The notes below the pieces were generated by a model that saw nothing but the letters and a program-made list of their open reading frames with translations, was not told the origin of the DNA and ran no database searches. This document shows positions 27,691 to 35,077 of a stretch of DNA of 64,000 nucleotides, piece after piece (position 1 is the stretch's first letter; each line of letters starts with the position of its first letter). The position numbers and the translations under genes are program-made. The DNA comes from a virus: the IMG/VR virus record IMGVR_UViG_3300032677_000023, positions 1 to 64,000 of that record; one strand, 5' to 3'.

Positions 27691-28548
27691 TTACTTCTTC
27701 TTCTGTTTACCGCCTAGCTGAGAAGGGTCAGCAGTAGCGGCAGCGCCAATTGACGCCAAATCAGCAAGAGAACCACCAAAAATATACGTTCCTACATGCT
27801 GCATTTTCATCCATGGGCAGAACCATGTCTTAAGTTCAATTTGTTGAGCCTTTTGACAAAACCAATAGTCTTCGGACAAGTATCTCTTTGAGACTGGATC
27901 GACTTCAGCTTGAAAATACATCATGATCTCGCGAGTACCGTCAAAGTGCTCAGTGCGAACATGATCTGGCTTATACATATACTGAGGATATGAGTCCGTA
28001 AACTTCTGCATTGCTGGCTTAGTAATCATCATAAATCCAGTTCCAATTTCTAGAACTTCACAAGGTTCTCCAATAGCAATTGACTGTTGACCGCCCTTTG
28101 GATTAAATACAAAATCGCCAACAAACTTTTCAAGCACGTTAGGATCAGCATCGGCAACACCCTTATCTACCGCACGTTTAATCTTTTCCCAAGAAATACA
28201 CTTTTTAGGATAAGGTCCGCCAATGATATCATACTTTTCTGGATTTTGTGCTTGAAGAGCCATCAAGGCGATAACGTCTTGGGGATTAAATCCAATATCA
28301 GAATCAATAAACATCAAATGTTCTGCATCGGAACGCATAAACTCATCGCAACAGTAATTTCTTGCGCGCGTAATCAGTGATTCGTTAAACAAAAAATAAT
28401 ATTGAAGCGGTATTCCATACTGAGCACAAATCGCCGAAAGATCAGCACAAGACTTAGCAAACATACCAGCACATGCGCCACCATACATTGGAGTGGCGAT
28501 AAAAAGCTTACGCTTTCTTAATTCTTCTACGTTAATGTTAATTTCCAT
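27691..28548 (-). CDS. GT-A fold glycosyltransferase, candidate DNA-base glycosyltransferase
   Basis: 285 residues; IATPMYGGACAGMF near the start, the metal-binding motif IDSD at residues 81-84, ESLITRARNYCCDEF, and a late SEDYWFCQKA region. This is the GT-A/Anp1-like pattern found in phage glycosyltransferases. It lies between gp45 and the TET, pyrophosphorylase-like and kinase genes, so transferring a sugar to a hydroxymethylated base is a reasonable role; a protein or surface target is possible too. No phage sequence rule fixes the donor. Confidence 0.7.
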   Translation of the reverse strand: MEININVEELRKRKLFIATPMYGGACAGMFAKSCADLSAICAQYGIPLQYYFLFNESLITRARNYCCDEFMRSDAEHLMFIDSDIGFNPQDVIALMALQAQNPEKYDIIGGPYPKKCISWEKIKRAVDKGVADADPNVLEKFVGDFVFNPKGGQQSIAIGEPCEVLEIGTGFMMITKPAMQKFTDSYPQYMYKPDHVRTEHFDGTREIMMYFQAEVDPVSKRYLSEDYWFCQKAQQIELKTWFCPWMKMQHVGTYIFGGSLADLASIGAAATADPSQLGGKQKKK

Positions 28549-28551
28549 ACT

Positions 28552-28848
28552 TTATTCACCTTTATTTTTATAATGATCGTTAAACAAACACATTAGCGTG
28601 TAATGTAGGGTTTTCATCAAGTCATCTTTGTTATTACCATTTTTCTTACCATAACGCCAAAGATATTTTAATCCTGTGTTACGAAAAGTAGGAGTGGCGT
28701 CCCCGAGAGCAATCCATGCATCAAAACATTGAACATCGTTTTCTGTTTTGTAATGAGCATCGTATGTCTTATCTATATAGGCTTTGAAATCTTCAATAAT
28801 CCGATCTTCAGCATATTTGTATGAGATTTTTTTATCTTTACTTGTCAT
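28552..28848 (-). CDS. DUF3310-like small protein
   Basis: 98 residues with CFDAWIALGDATPTFRNTGLKYLWRYGKKNGNNKDDLMKTLHYTLM, the DUF3310 (SaV-type) pattern of KYLWRxGxK. DUF3310 proteins are common phage proteins, proposed to be linked to nucleotide metabolism. The ATG at 28848 overlaps the kinase stop; the longer frame starting at 28917 would run inside the kinase gene. Confidence 0.7.
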   Translation of the reverse strand: MTSKDKKISYKYAEDRIIEDFKAYIDKTYDAHYKTENDVQCFDAWIALGDATPTFRNTGLKYLWRYGKKNGNNKDDLMKTLHYTLMCLFNDHYKNKGE

Positions 28849-29377
28849 TAATAATATCCACAATTCTTTCAAAGACAACCAATTGGTCTTTTTTATTATT
28901 ATTTTCAAACTTTTCAACGTTAAACATAATATTGAAGTTTGTCATTATGTTATTCAATTTAGTTTCTCTACCCGCCAACCAAGTTTCATTTTGGTCGCTA
29001 CCGCGTTCTTTATAACGTTCTGTTCTAATATCTTTCGTAGTTGATAGATAAATTACTGTTGTATCGAAATTATCAATACAATGTTCTAGGAAAGAAGAAG
29101 TAAATAACCTATCACCCTCAAATAATACTATACTATCTTTACTCAAAAAGTCAAGAAACTTTATTGCTTCCGGTTGTACTGCCATTGACATACGATCTGT
29201 CCCTGAAAATACTTCCCCTTCTTCGTATTTACCCAATACGTAAATGTTATCAAATTGAAGGTAAGGAACTAATTTATAACTTGTATACTTGGGTTCAAAT
29301 TTATATTTTTCCAATATCATTTTCATCAACGTGGATTTACCGGAACCAGGTTCTCCGCCAATAGCAATAATTTTCAT
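28838..29377 (-). CDS. P-loop kinase, candidate hydroxymethyl-base or nucleotide kinase
   Basis: 179 residues with Walker A GGEPGSGKST at residues 7-16, FEGDRLFTSSFLEH near residue 85, and DIRTERYKERGSDQNETW as a lid-like basic segment. In viral base-modification systems P-loop kinases phosphorylate a hydroxymethyl base in DNA to prime its replacement. Its overlap with the pyrophosphorylase-like gene supports that role here. A plain nucleoside monophosphate kinase cannot be excluded. Confidence 0.65.
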   Translation of the reverse strand: MKIIAIGGEPGSGKSTLMKMILEKYKFEPKYTSYKLVPYLQFDNIYVLGKYEEGEVFSGTDRMSMAVQPEAIKFLDFLSKDSIVLFEGDRLFTSSFLEHCIDNFDTTVIYLSTTKDIRTERYKERGSDQNETWLAGRETKLNNIMTNFNIMFNVEKFENNNKKDQLVVFERIVDIINDK

Positions 29378-30516
29378 ATAAATTTCTCCAAATTATTATT
29401 CAAATTTTGATTAAAATCATTCTTAAAACATTCCCAATCATTATCCATCATTATAACTTGACCAGTCTTTAAATAATGATTTTGTTTAATTGGGTGAAGA
29501 CCTGGATCTGAAGGATTACATTCTAACCTTAAATTATTCGGTAAATATTTTTCTCTAGCTTCCCAAAATAAATTAAAATCTTCTTTACCTTCCCAAACCT
29601 TTTCGGCTCTTTTAATTCTATCATGAAACATATCCACATAGACATTAGGATATCTTCTATTTTTACGGTGCCAAGATTTATAACAACAAAGCGTTGATTC
29701 AAGAGTAAAATAAGAAACGTCTTTATAAAAAGGTTTGTTTTTAAATCTTATTTTAGATTCTTCAAGAAGTAATTCTCCTTCTTCGATCAACCAACTTAAA
29801 TGTTCTTTTTTATATCCTTGAAAATTCGGATTTGTTTTATTGTGCCAATCTAGATCATCTCTACCTAACACAATCGCTAAACCGTTTCTATGAGATTTAC
29901 TACCAGACATATCCGTCAAAAATAATTCATCACAATCTACATCAAGCCCAATTATACGCTGATATTCAAGGAAAGAAAAGGTCGAAAGCCTACCAAAAGC
30001 ATAAAATTTATTTAACACAGTTTCCCAACAGTTTTTGAAACTACCCAATTCTTCCCAAAATTGTTTTTGTGTTTCATTACCAACTAAAGTTTGATAAGAT
30101 TCTAGAGCTTTACCAAATTTAGTTTTACAATAGCGGCGGTCCATATCCCATTCTAATTTATTCCAATTATCCAATATATATTGTTGAATTTCATTCGGAT
30201 TAATATTGAAATTTGGATATTTTTTAAAGATGGTCCAAGTTGTTACTATATTTTGACTTACGCCGTTAATAAACGTCAACCAATACATATCTTCTTCTGT
30301 TAAAGAAAATTTGTATTGTAAATAAGGAAACATAAAATATACCGCCCCTGGATGAGAGCGATATTTAAGATGAAATTCATAAAATCTTAAAAATACTTCG
30401 CGGCGATATTGTGGTTCGCGAAAATCCATACCTTGTTTGAGGTCAATTATTTCTTTTGTTTTTTCTATTTCGCTCCATCTACCTATAGGATGGACACTAT
30501 TTTCATTAATCATCAA
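29374..30516 (-). CDS. aGPT-pyrophosphorylase-like base-modification protein
   Basis: 380 residues. The segments YAFGRLSTFSFLEYQRIIG, LFLTDMSGSKSHRNGLAIVLGRDDLDW, STLCCYKSWHR and YPNVYVDMFHDRIKRAE match the alpha-glutamyl/putrescinyl thymine pyrophosphorylase families from viral base hypermodification. These are thought to displace the (pyro)phosphate from a phosphorylated hydroxymethyl base with an amine or amino acid. The start overlaps the TET-like gene and the end overlaps the kinase gene, so the three are one translation unit. The family call is from memory of these motifs. Confidence 0.65.
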   Translation of the reverse strand: MMINENSVHPIGRWSEIEKTKEIIDLKQGMDFREPQYRREVFLRFYEFHLKYRSHPGAVYFMFPYLQYKFSLTEEDMYWLTFINGVSQNIVTTWTIFKKYPNFNINPNEIQQYILDNWNKLEWDMDRRYCKTKFGKALESYQTLVGNETQKQFWEELGSFKNCWETVLNKFYAFGRLSTFSFLEYQRIIGLDVDCDELFLTDMSGSKSHRNGLAIVLGRDDLDWHNKTNPNFQGYKKEHLSWLIEEGELLLEESKIRFKNKPFYKDVSYFTLESTLCCYKSWHRKNRRYPNVYVDMFHDRIKRAEKVWEGKEDFNLFWEAREKYLPNNLRLECNPSDPGLHPIKQNHYLKTGQVIMMDNDWECFKNDFNQNLNNNLEKFI

Positions 30517-31879
30517 AGAAATCCTCTAAACTAGCTGCAGCTTCTTTCTTATACGGATCTTCCATATTATGAGCTTTCAGATAATCATACCACTCTTGAT
30601 CTTCCCACATACCGGGGGAAACTCCGTTCCAAAGAGGTCTCCAAAGTTTATGCGATTTATTCAATCTACGCTCGTCGACAAATTGTTTACGTAGATTTTC
30701 ATATTCGAAAGATTTAAGCTCAAGCATTTTTTCACGGAAATAACAAACGATTGAAATACGTTCTGCTTTTTCATGATTGAGTTTAATTTCAGTATTACCA
30801 TGAATTACTTCATGATTATTCACCAACAATAGGTCTCCAGGACGAACATTAACCGCTATTCTTACTTGCGGAAACACTAGATATCCGCCTGTGTATTCTC
30901 CATCACCTAGAACCAACAGGTTCGATAAACCTTCGTTTAAATCTCCGGCGTCTCTATGACAAGCAGTCCTAAACGATTTGTTAACAGTAATAGTTGTAAA
31001 AACTGTTCCAGGAACTAGATATCTGGGGTCAAGCTTATCAGCTGCTTCTTTTTGGTTGTTCCAACGCCATGGCAACAAATCTTTGAATCCGCGATTCAAA
31101 GATTGTAGGAAAGGATAAGCTTTCTTAAATAGCTCTGGGTTTTTTTCAGTATAAGAAGTCGCGCGGCCGTAAGGAATTCTCGGGTAACGATCATACCAAC
31201 CAGCGACGCCCGAAAAAACGGATTGAGCGTAATTAGTGTCCGAAATCCATTCATTAAAAGCTCTTTCAGCTTCAGCTTTGATCATTTCATGAGGCTTATT
31301 ACTTAGACCATCAACCCATTTATCAAACCAACCAAAATAATCAGGATATTCTTTCATAACTTCGCTACGTAACCAAACGTGTCCGCGAACTTCTTCCTTA
31401 TCGCCTTTACCTTCTTTATACTTTTTTCTAATAGATTCAACAGTTTTCTTTTCTCCAGTAAATTCCCCAAGATCAGCACCGTTGTCTAAAAACAAATTAA
31501 GAATTTCTAATTCATAAGCGTTCACCCAATCGCGGCCGCCTGGTCCTTGAGCTTCCAATATTTCTCCACGCGGGCCAGCAGCCAGTCCTCTGTTTTGACT
31601 TTGTGTCGCAGCTTCACGAAGCCCCTCGTAAGCCAACTTTTGTTCTTCTGTAGAGAAATAATTTTTACGAAATTTAAAAGCTATTCTACGTTCGTCATTA
31701 CCTTTCATACAATCGCTACACTCTAGATCACAACTGGCTTTTCGGGATATATCACAAAGAGGTGGTAAATAACAATCTGTATCTTCATTGATTACAATAT
31801 CATAATCAGATTCAGTCGGGAACTTACCCAACATATGTTCTGAATCAAAAATTTGTTTTGCTACTATACGTTTAACCAT
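30506..31879 (-). CDS. TET/JBP-family 2OG dioxygenase (5-methylpyrimidine oxidase-like)
   Basis: 457 residues. The C-terminal half has TVNKSFRTACHRDAGDLNEGLSNLLVLG with the iron ligands H308 and D310, GGYLVFPQVRIAVNVRPGDLLLV, and NHEVIHGN with H360 as third ligand. HRDAGD is the TET/JBP signature. Such phage enzymes oxidise 5-methylpyrimidines in DNA to hydroxymethyl bases. The N-terminal part has a Cys cluster (CDLECSDC). The ATG at 31879 has AAGGAGA upstream; the frame's first ATG at 31894 does not. A promoter sits at 31921-31949. No DNA methyltransferase is in the window. Confidence 0.82.
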   Translation of the reverse strand: MVKRIVAKQIFDSEHMLGKFPTESDYDIVINEDTDCYLPPLCDISRKASCDLECSDCMKGNDERRIAFKFRKNYFSTEEQKLAYEGLREAATQSQNRGLAAGPRGEILEAQGPGGRDWVNAYELEILNLFLDNGADLGEFTGEKKTVESIRKKYKEGKGDKEEVRGHVWLRSEVMKEYPDYFGWFDKWVDGLSNKPHEMIKAEAERAFNEWISDTNYAQSVFSGVAGWYDRYPRIPYGRATSYTEKNPELFKKAYPFLQSLNRGFKDLLPWRWNNQKEAADKLDPRYLVPGTVFTTITVNKSFRTACHRDAGDLNEGLSNLLVLGDGEYTGGYLVFPQVRIAVNVRPGDLLLVNNHEVIHGNTEIKLNHEKAERISIVCYFREKMLELKSFEYENLRKQFVDERRLNKSHKLWRPLWNGVSPGMWEDQEWYDYLKAHNMEDPYKKEAAASLEDFFDD

Positions 31880-31920
31880 ATTGTTCTCCTTCAATATCTA
31901 CACATACTATATATGCATCA

Positions 31921-31949
31921 ATTATAGCTTAATTGTGACGTATTATCAA
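31921..31949 (-). promoter_or_regulatory. sigma70-type promoter of the TET operon
   Basis: On the - strand TTGATA (31944-31949), 17-base spacer, TATAAT (31921-31926), 42 bases before the TET-like ATG and overlapping the end of the MazG-like gene. Confidence 0.72.
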
Positions 31950-32329
31950 CTTCTTATTTTCTTTTCTAAGATTTTTTTAACGTTTGGAGGAGTCCAACCT
32001 TCGGGCTTCATTATTTTACCATCTTCACGACGAAGTACTTTACCATCAACAAGTTTAGCCATATTACTTCTATGAACTTCAGCAAAAATATCGTCGAGAG
32101 GAATGCCATAAGAAACGGCAGTACCACAAGCGATGTAAATAATATCAGCTAGTGCATCAGCGACTTCAACAAGATCATTGAATGATTCACCGTCCATATA
32201 TTCTCGGACTTCTTCTCTAAGAAGCTTTACTCTAAGCTTGCGCTCATCGTCATCAGGAAACTCTGGCTTATCGCCAATACGCTGACCAAATGCCTGATGA
32301 AAATCACGAACGTCTGTAAACATAGTCAT
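31946..32329 (-). CDS. MazG-like nucleotide pyrophosphohydrolase
   Basis: 127 residues: DVRDFHQAFGQRIGDKPEFP, LRVKLLREEVREYMD (EExxE) and DLVEVADALADIIYIACGTAV (ExxDxxxD). These are the metal-binding motifs of all-alpha NTP pyrophosphohydrolases in the HisE/MazG superfamily. It may shape dNTP or modified-dNTP pools; its place beside the base-modification cassette is suggestive. Start overlaps the upstream stop. Confidence 0.82.
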   Translation of the reverse strand: MTMFTDVRDFHQAFGQRIGDKPEFPDDDERKLRVKLLREEVREYMDGESFNDLVEVADALADIIYIACGTAVSYGIPLDDIFAEVHRSNMAKLVDGKVLRREDGKIMKPEGWTPPNVKKILEKKIRS

Positions 32330-32616
32330 TTTGATTCTTCCTTTTTTATAGCCCAAGCAGACCCTAGTGTATCTCTAAAAAATTTACCATCTGCAGCTTG
32401 CTTGATAGCATCTTTACCATAAGCTTTACTAATTTTTGAATCAAGAGAAGATTCTCTCAATTTAAAATTTCCCTTTAAATACGCAATAACAGAACGAAAT
32501 AAAAAAATTCTTTCTTCTTTTTTACGGTGTATTTCTTTTGGAGAATTTCTCTTCCAAGTTTTTATTTCTTCTTCTAATTCTTTTTCTAAAGACAAAATCA
32601 TTTCGTCTTTATTCAT
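32326..32616 (-). CDS. hypothetical protein
   Basis: 96 residues, charged and helical (LEKELEEEIKTWKRN, KKEERIFLFRSVIAYL). The C-terminus GKFFRDTLGSAWAIKKEE is distinct but unrecognised. Coupled by overlaps to both neighbours. Confidence 0.55.
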   Translation of the reverse strand: MNKDEMILSLEKELEEEIKTWKRNSPKEIHRKKEERIFLFRSVIAYLKGNFKLRESSLDSKISKAYGKDAIKQAADGKFFRDTLGSAWAIKKEESK

Positions 32617-32816
32617 TGCTTGTTACTCATAAGACAAATTGCATTACCTTGAGATGTAGGAACAAATGAACCACCAACAGAAATGCACTTATCCATAGAT
32701 GCATAATATTTCTCATTCGTACTTTGAACGCCAAAGTAAATCATACTTACAATACCTAAAACCATTACTGTCGCACAGGTCCATCCAATAAACCAGTCCC
32801 ATTCCCAACTACGCAT
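32613..32816 (-). CDS. small single-pass membrane protein
   Basis: 67 residues with an N-terminal Trp-rich lead (RSWEWDWFIGW), one transmembrane segment (TCATVMVLGIVSMIYFGV) and a short periplasmic tail carrying two cysteines (KCISVGG, AICLMS). It may affect the host envelope; no family is recognised. Confidence 0.55.
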   Translation of the reverse strand: MRSWEWDWFIGWTCATVMVLGIVSMIYFGVQSTNEKYYASMDKCISVGGSFVPTSQGNAICLMSNKQ

Positions 32817-33360
32817 TGATCCACTCCGGAGGTTGTCTGTTAGTCCATTTGTGTAAATTTTTCTTACCTTCGCGATAATAATTACGATAATTGATTATCG
32901 GGTCTTTAGAAATAATATACTCTTCTGCCATACAAGATGGCATCTCAGTCCACTCCCAAGCTTTCAAGTTATGCGGCGGAGATTGAAGCATATATGAGAG
33001 TTCACCGTAGCATTTGTGCGTTTTGTTATAACGATGATTATACTCTCGCATCAAAGCGTAAAAGTGATCTACGAGCCAATCGTAGTTACGTACAGAAGTG
33101 CGGCACCAAACGGCTGACGGATGATTGATATGCGTAGCAGCATACATAACATCGTCACGAGCGTCTGGAAGAATCCAACGACGAGCTTTACGACCAGTTG
33201 CTGATTTACCTTCGATTTCTTGACCATCAAGTACTCGATGTGCTGTCGAAAGCAGCTGTGCGCTCTCGAGAATCATTTTAACAACGTGTTTATCTACGAG
33301 CGCCTGAGCAGCGTCCATAGGATCTTCGTCAACGTAGAAGATATTAATAAGAACCTCCAT
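32809..33360 (-). CDS. conserved T4-like protein of unknown function
   Basis: 183 residues starting MEVLINIFYVDEDPMDAAQALVDKHVVKMI, followed by ESAQLLSTAHRVL, RARRW-type and HPSAVWCRTSVRNYDWLVDH segments. This is a family I associate with T4-like marine phages (cyanophages and relatives), with conserved His and Asp residues suggestive of an enzyme, but no activity is known. The frame extends upstream to 33444 into the facing endonuclease gene; the ATG at 33360 is preferred. Confidence 0.62.
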   Translation of the reverse strand: MEVLINIFYVDEDPMDAAQALVDKHVVKMILESAQLLSTAHRVLDGQEIEGKSATGRKARRWILPDARDDVMYAATHINHPSAVWCRTSVRNYDWLVDHFYALMREYNHRYNKTHKCYGELSYMLQSPPHNLKAWEWTEMPSCMAEEYIISKDPIINYRNYYREGKKNLHKWTNRQPPEWINA

Positions 33361-33362
33361 TT

Positions 33363-33370
33363 TATAAATA
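33363..33370 (+). promoter_or_regulatory. T4-type late promoter (TATAAATA)
   Basis: Exact octamer on the + strand, 30 bases upstream of the isolated + strand HNH gene at 33400, consistent with its own late control within a - strand region. Confidence 0.6.
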
Positions 33371-33399
33371 GATGATAACGAATTACAAAGGTTATTATA

Positions 33400-33948
33400 A
33401 TGTTTCCTGAACCCAAAGTCAAACGTTTTCTTGATCGATATCAAAAGTTAATAGAAACATATAAATCAGTTAATGTTACGATACATGAAAATCATCACAT
33501 ATTACCTAAATGTCTTGGTGGTAAAAATGATAAATCAAATTTAATTAAGCTTCCTCCTAAAGCTCATTTTCTTGCCCATTATTTTTTATGTAAAGCGTAT
33601 CCAGATAATAGAAAGTTGAAACATGCATTTGCTATGATGATTGTTTCTAACCCATATCAATCAAGACCATTTACTGGAGCTATGTATGAACAAGCTAAGA
33701 AAGAAAGATCTAATGCATTAAAAGGCGTTCCAAGACCAGAATGGGTGAAAGAAAAACTTAGAAAACCTAAACCGAACAAAGAAAATTATAAAAATGCAAA
33801 ATCAGAAAGTCATAAAATAGCAATAGGATTAGCTCTAAAAGGAATAGTACATAAAAATGACACTTGTATACATTGTGGTAAAATAGCTACTGTGTTTAAT
33901 ATTAGTCGATGGCATAACAATAATTGTAAAACAAATTTACTATTTTAA
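33400..33948 (+). CDS. HNH homing endonuclease with C-terminal zinc finger
   Basis: 182 residues: HENHHILPKCLGGKNDKSNLIKLPPKAHFLAHYFLC is a full HNH motif, followed by a NUMOD-like basic repeat region (RPEWVKEKLRKPKPNKENYK). The C-terminus CIHCGKIATVFNISRWHNNNC is a zinc finger almost identical in layout to those at the ends of GIY-YIG enzymes at 4115 and 58194. It is a lone + strand gene facing the unknown gene at 32809 and the deformylase, which its last bases overlap. Confidence 0.82.
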   Translation: MFPEPKVKRFLDRYQKLIETYKSVNVTIHENHHILPKCLGGKNDKSNLIKLPPKAHFLAHYFLCKAYPDNRKLKHAFAMMIVSNPYQSRPFTGAMYEQAKKERSNALKGVPRPEWVKEKLRKPKPNKENYKNAKSESHKIAIGLALKGIVHKNDTCIHCGKIATVFNISRWHNNNCKTNLLF

Positions 33949-34476
33949 AAGATGTTCATAATACTCTCCAAGGGGATTCACTTGAATCGCAGAAACGTCA
34001 CCACGTTTCCAGCTCTTCAAAGCTTGATCTCTATGATAACGATTAGCTCTGTTATAGAATATAACCCCATCTAGGTGATCTAGTTCGTGTTGAAATATTC
34101 TAGCACTCATACCCGTAAACTGTTTCGTCAAAGTGTCGCTGTTAGGCGTCTGAAAACGAACTCTTATATGTTGAGGACGCTTTATTTTAACTAATAATCC
34201 GGGATAAGTCAAGCACCCTTCTTCAAGGGAAACTTCTTGTTCGCCTAATTGAACTATTTTGGGGTTGAAGCAAACAAAGTTTTCTGGAGCTCCTCTCATC
34301 GCAAAAATACGGTAAGGAACTCCAACTTGATTAGCAGCCAGACCAATACCCCCAGAGTCATACATGAATTTAACAATTTCTTTGCTGAAATCGATAGGAT
34401 CAAAAGGAGGGTGAGCGAAATCAAAAGGCTTACATTCAGTAGTAAGTATAGGGTCATTTGGTTTTACTAGATTCAT
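33940..34476 (-). CDS. def: peptide deformylase
   Basis: 178 residues with the three deformylase motifs: GGIGLAANQVG, EEGCLTYPG and QHELDHLDG. The Cys and two His bind the metal. It removes formyl groups from nascent phage proteins. Phage deformylases are usually shorter at the C-terminus than cellular ones; this one is close to full length. Confidence 0.93.
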   Translation of the reverse strand: MNLVKPNDPILTTECKPFDFAHPPFDPIDFSKEIVKFMYDSGGIGLAANQVGVPYRIFAMRGAPENFVCFNPKIVQLGEQEVSLEEGCLTYPGLLVKIKRPQHIRVRFQTPNSDTLTKQFTGMSARIFQHELDHLDGVIFYNRANRYHRDQALKSWKRGDVSAIQVNPLGEYYEHLLK

Positions 34477-34491
34477 TATTATTTTCCTTAA

Positions 34492-34665
34492 TCAATTCCA
34501 ATGTTTTATTACTCCAGCGATAATAAATAGGTTTGTTATAATATAACTTAATACAATTACAGTTCTAATTATAGCGATTTTATCGGATTCATCATCACTT
34601 TTGCCTGATTTTTCTCCGAGCGCCTTCGCCCATATGCGCCAAATGTTATTCATTGTTTTGTCCAT
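34492..34665 (-). CDS. small membrane protein, conserved in T4-like phages
   Basis: 57 residues: MNNIWRIWAKALGEKSGKSDDESDKIAIIRTVIVLSYII has an amphipathic start and one transmembrane segment. The pattern is common in T4-like marine phages. The ATG at 34665 (MDKTM) or 34653 (MNNIW) could be used; the longer frame to 34755 lies in the facing gene. Confidence 0.55.
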   Translation of the reverse strand: MDKTMNNIWRIWAKALGEKSGKSDDESDKIAIIRTVIVLSYIITNLFIIAGVIKHWN

Positions 34666-34699
34666 GTAAATAAAACTTAACTTAAAGAAAGGATAAAAT

Positions 34700-35077
34700 A
34701 TGAAAAACGGATTAACTATAGGACAATTTCTAGCCGATAAAGTAGCTTTTAGCATGGGATCTTGGACGTTTTTAATTATACAAACAGCGATGTTGGCGGT
34801 GTGGATACTCTTTAACGTATTTTCTCCAAATAATTTTGATCCTTATCCATTCGTATTCCTAAATCTTGTGCTTAGTTTTCAAGCTGCTTATGCCGCTCCA
34901 GTTATCATGATGGCTTCTAATAGACAAGAAGAAATAGATAGAGATCGTAGTATAAAAATATACGATCTCGAAAAACAACAACATAAAAATTTATCTCATC
35001 TATTAGAGCATATTGATCAACATTTTCATTTATTGAACCAAAGAATTGATAAAATCGAATCAACTCGCCAATCTTGA
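34700..35077 (+). CDS. DUF1003-like membrane protein
   Basis: 125 residues with LADKVAFSMGSWTFLIIQTAMLAVWILFNVF and PYPFVFLNLVLSFQAAYAAPVIMMASNRQEE. This is the DUF1003 layout: two transmembrane segments, the conserved DPYPFxxLN turn, and a cytoplasmic coiled coil. AAAGGATAAAA precedes the ATG. The role of DUF1003 proteins is unknown. It is one of few + strand genes in this half. Confidence 0.75.
   Translation: MKNGLTIGQFLADKVAFSMGSWTFLIIQTAMLAVWILFNVFSPNNFDPYPFVFLNLVLSFQAAYAAPVIMMASNRQEEIDRDRSIKIYDLEKQQHKNLSHLLEHIDQHFHLLNQRIDKIESTRQS

Noticed and set aside
33360-33444. N-terminal extension of the unknown gene at 32809
   Set aside because: It would overlap the start of the facing HNH gene and its late promoter; the ATG at 33360 starts the conserved sequence.
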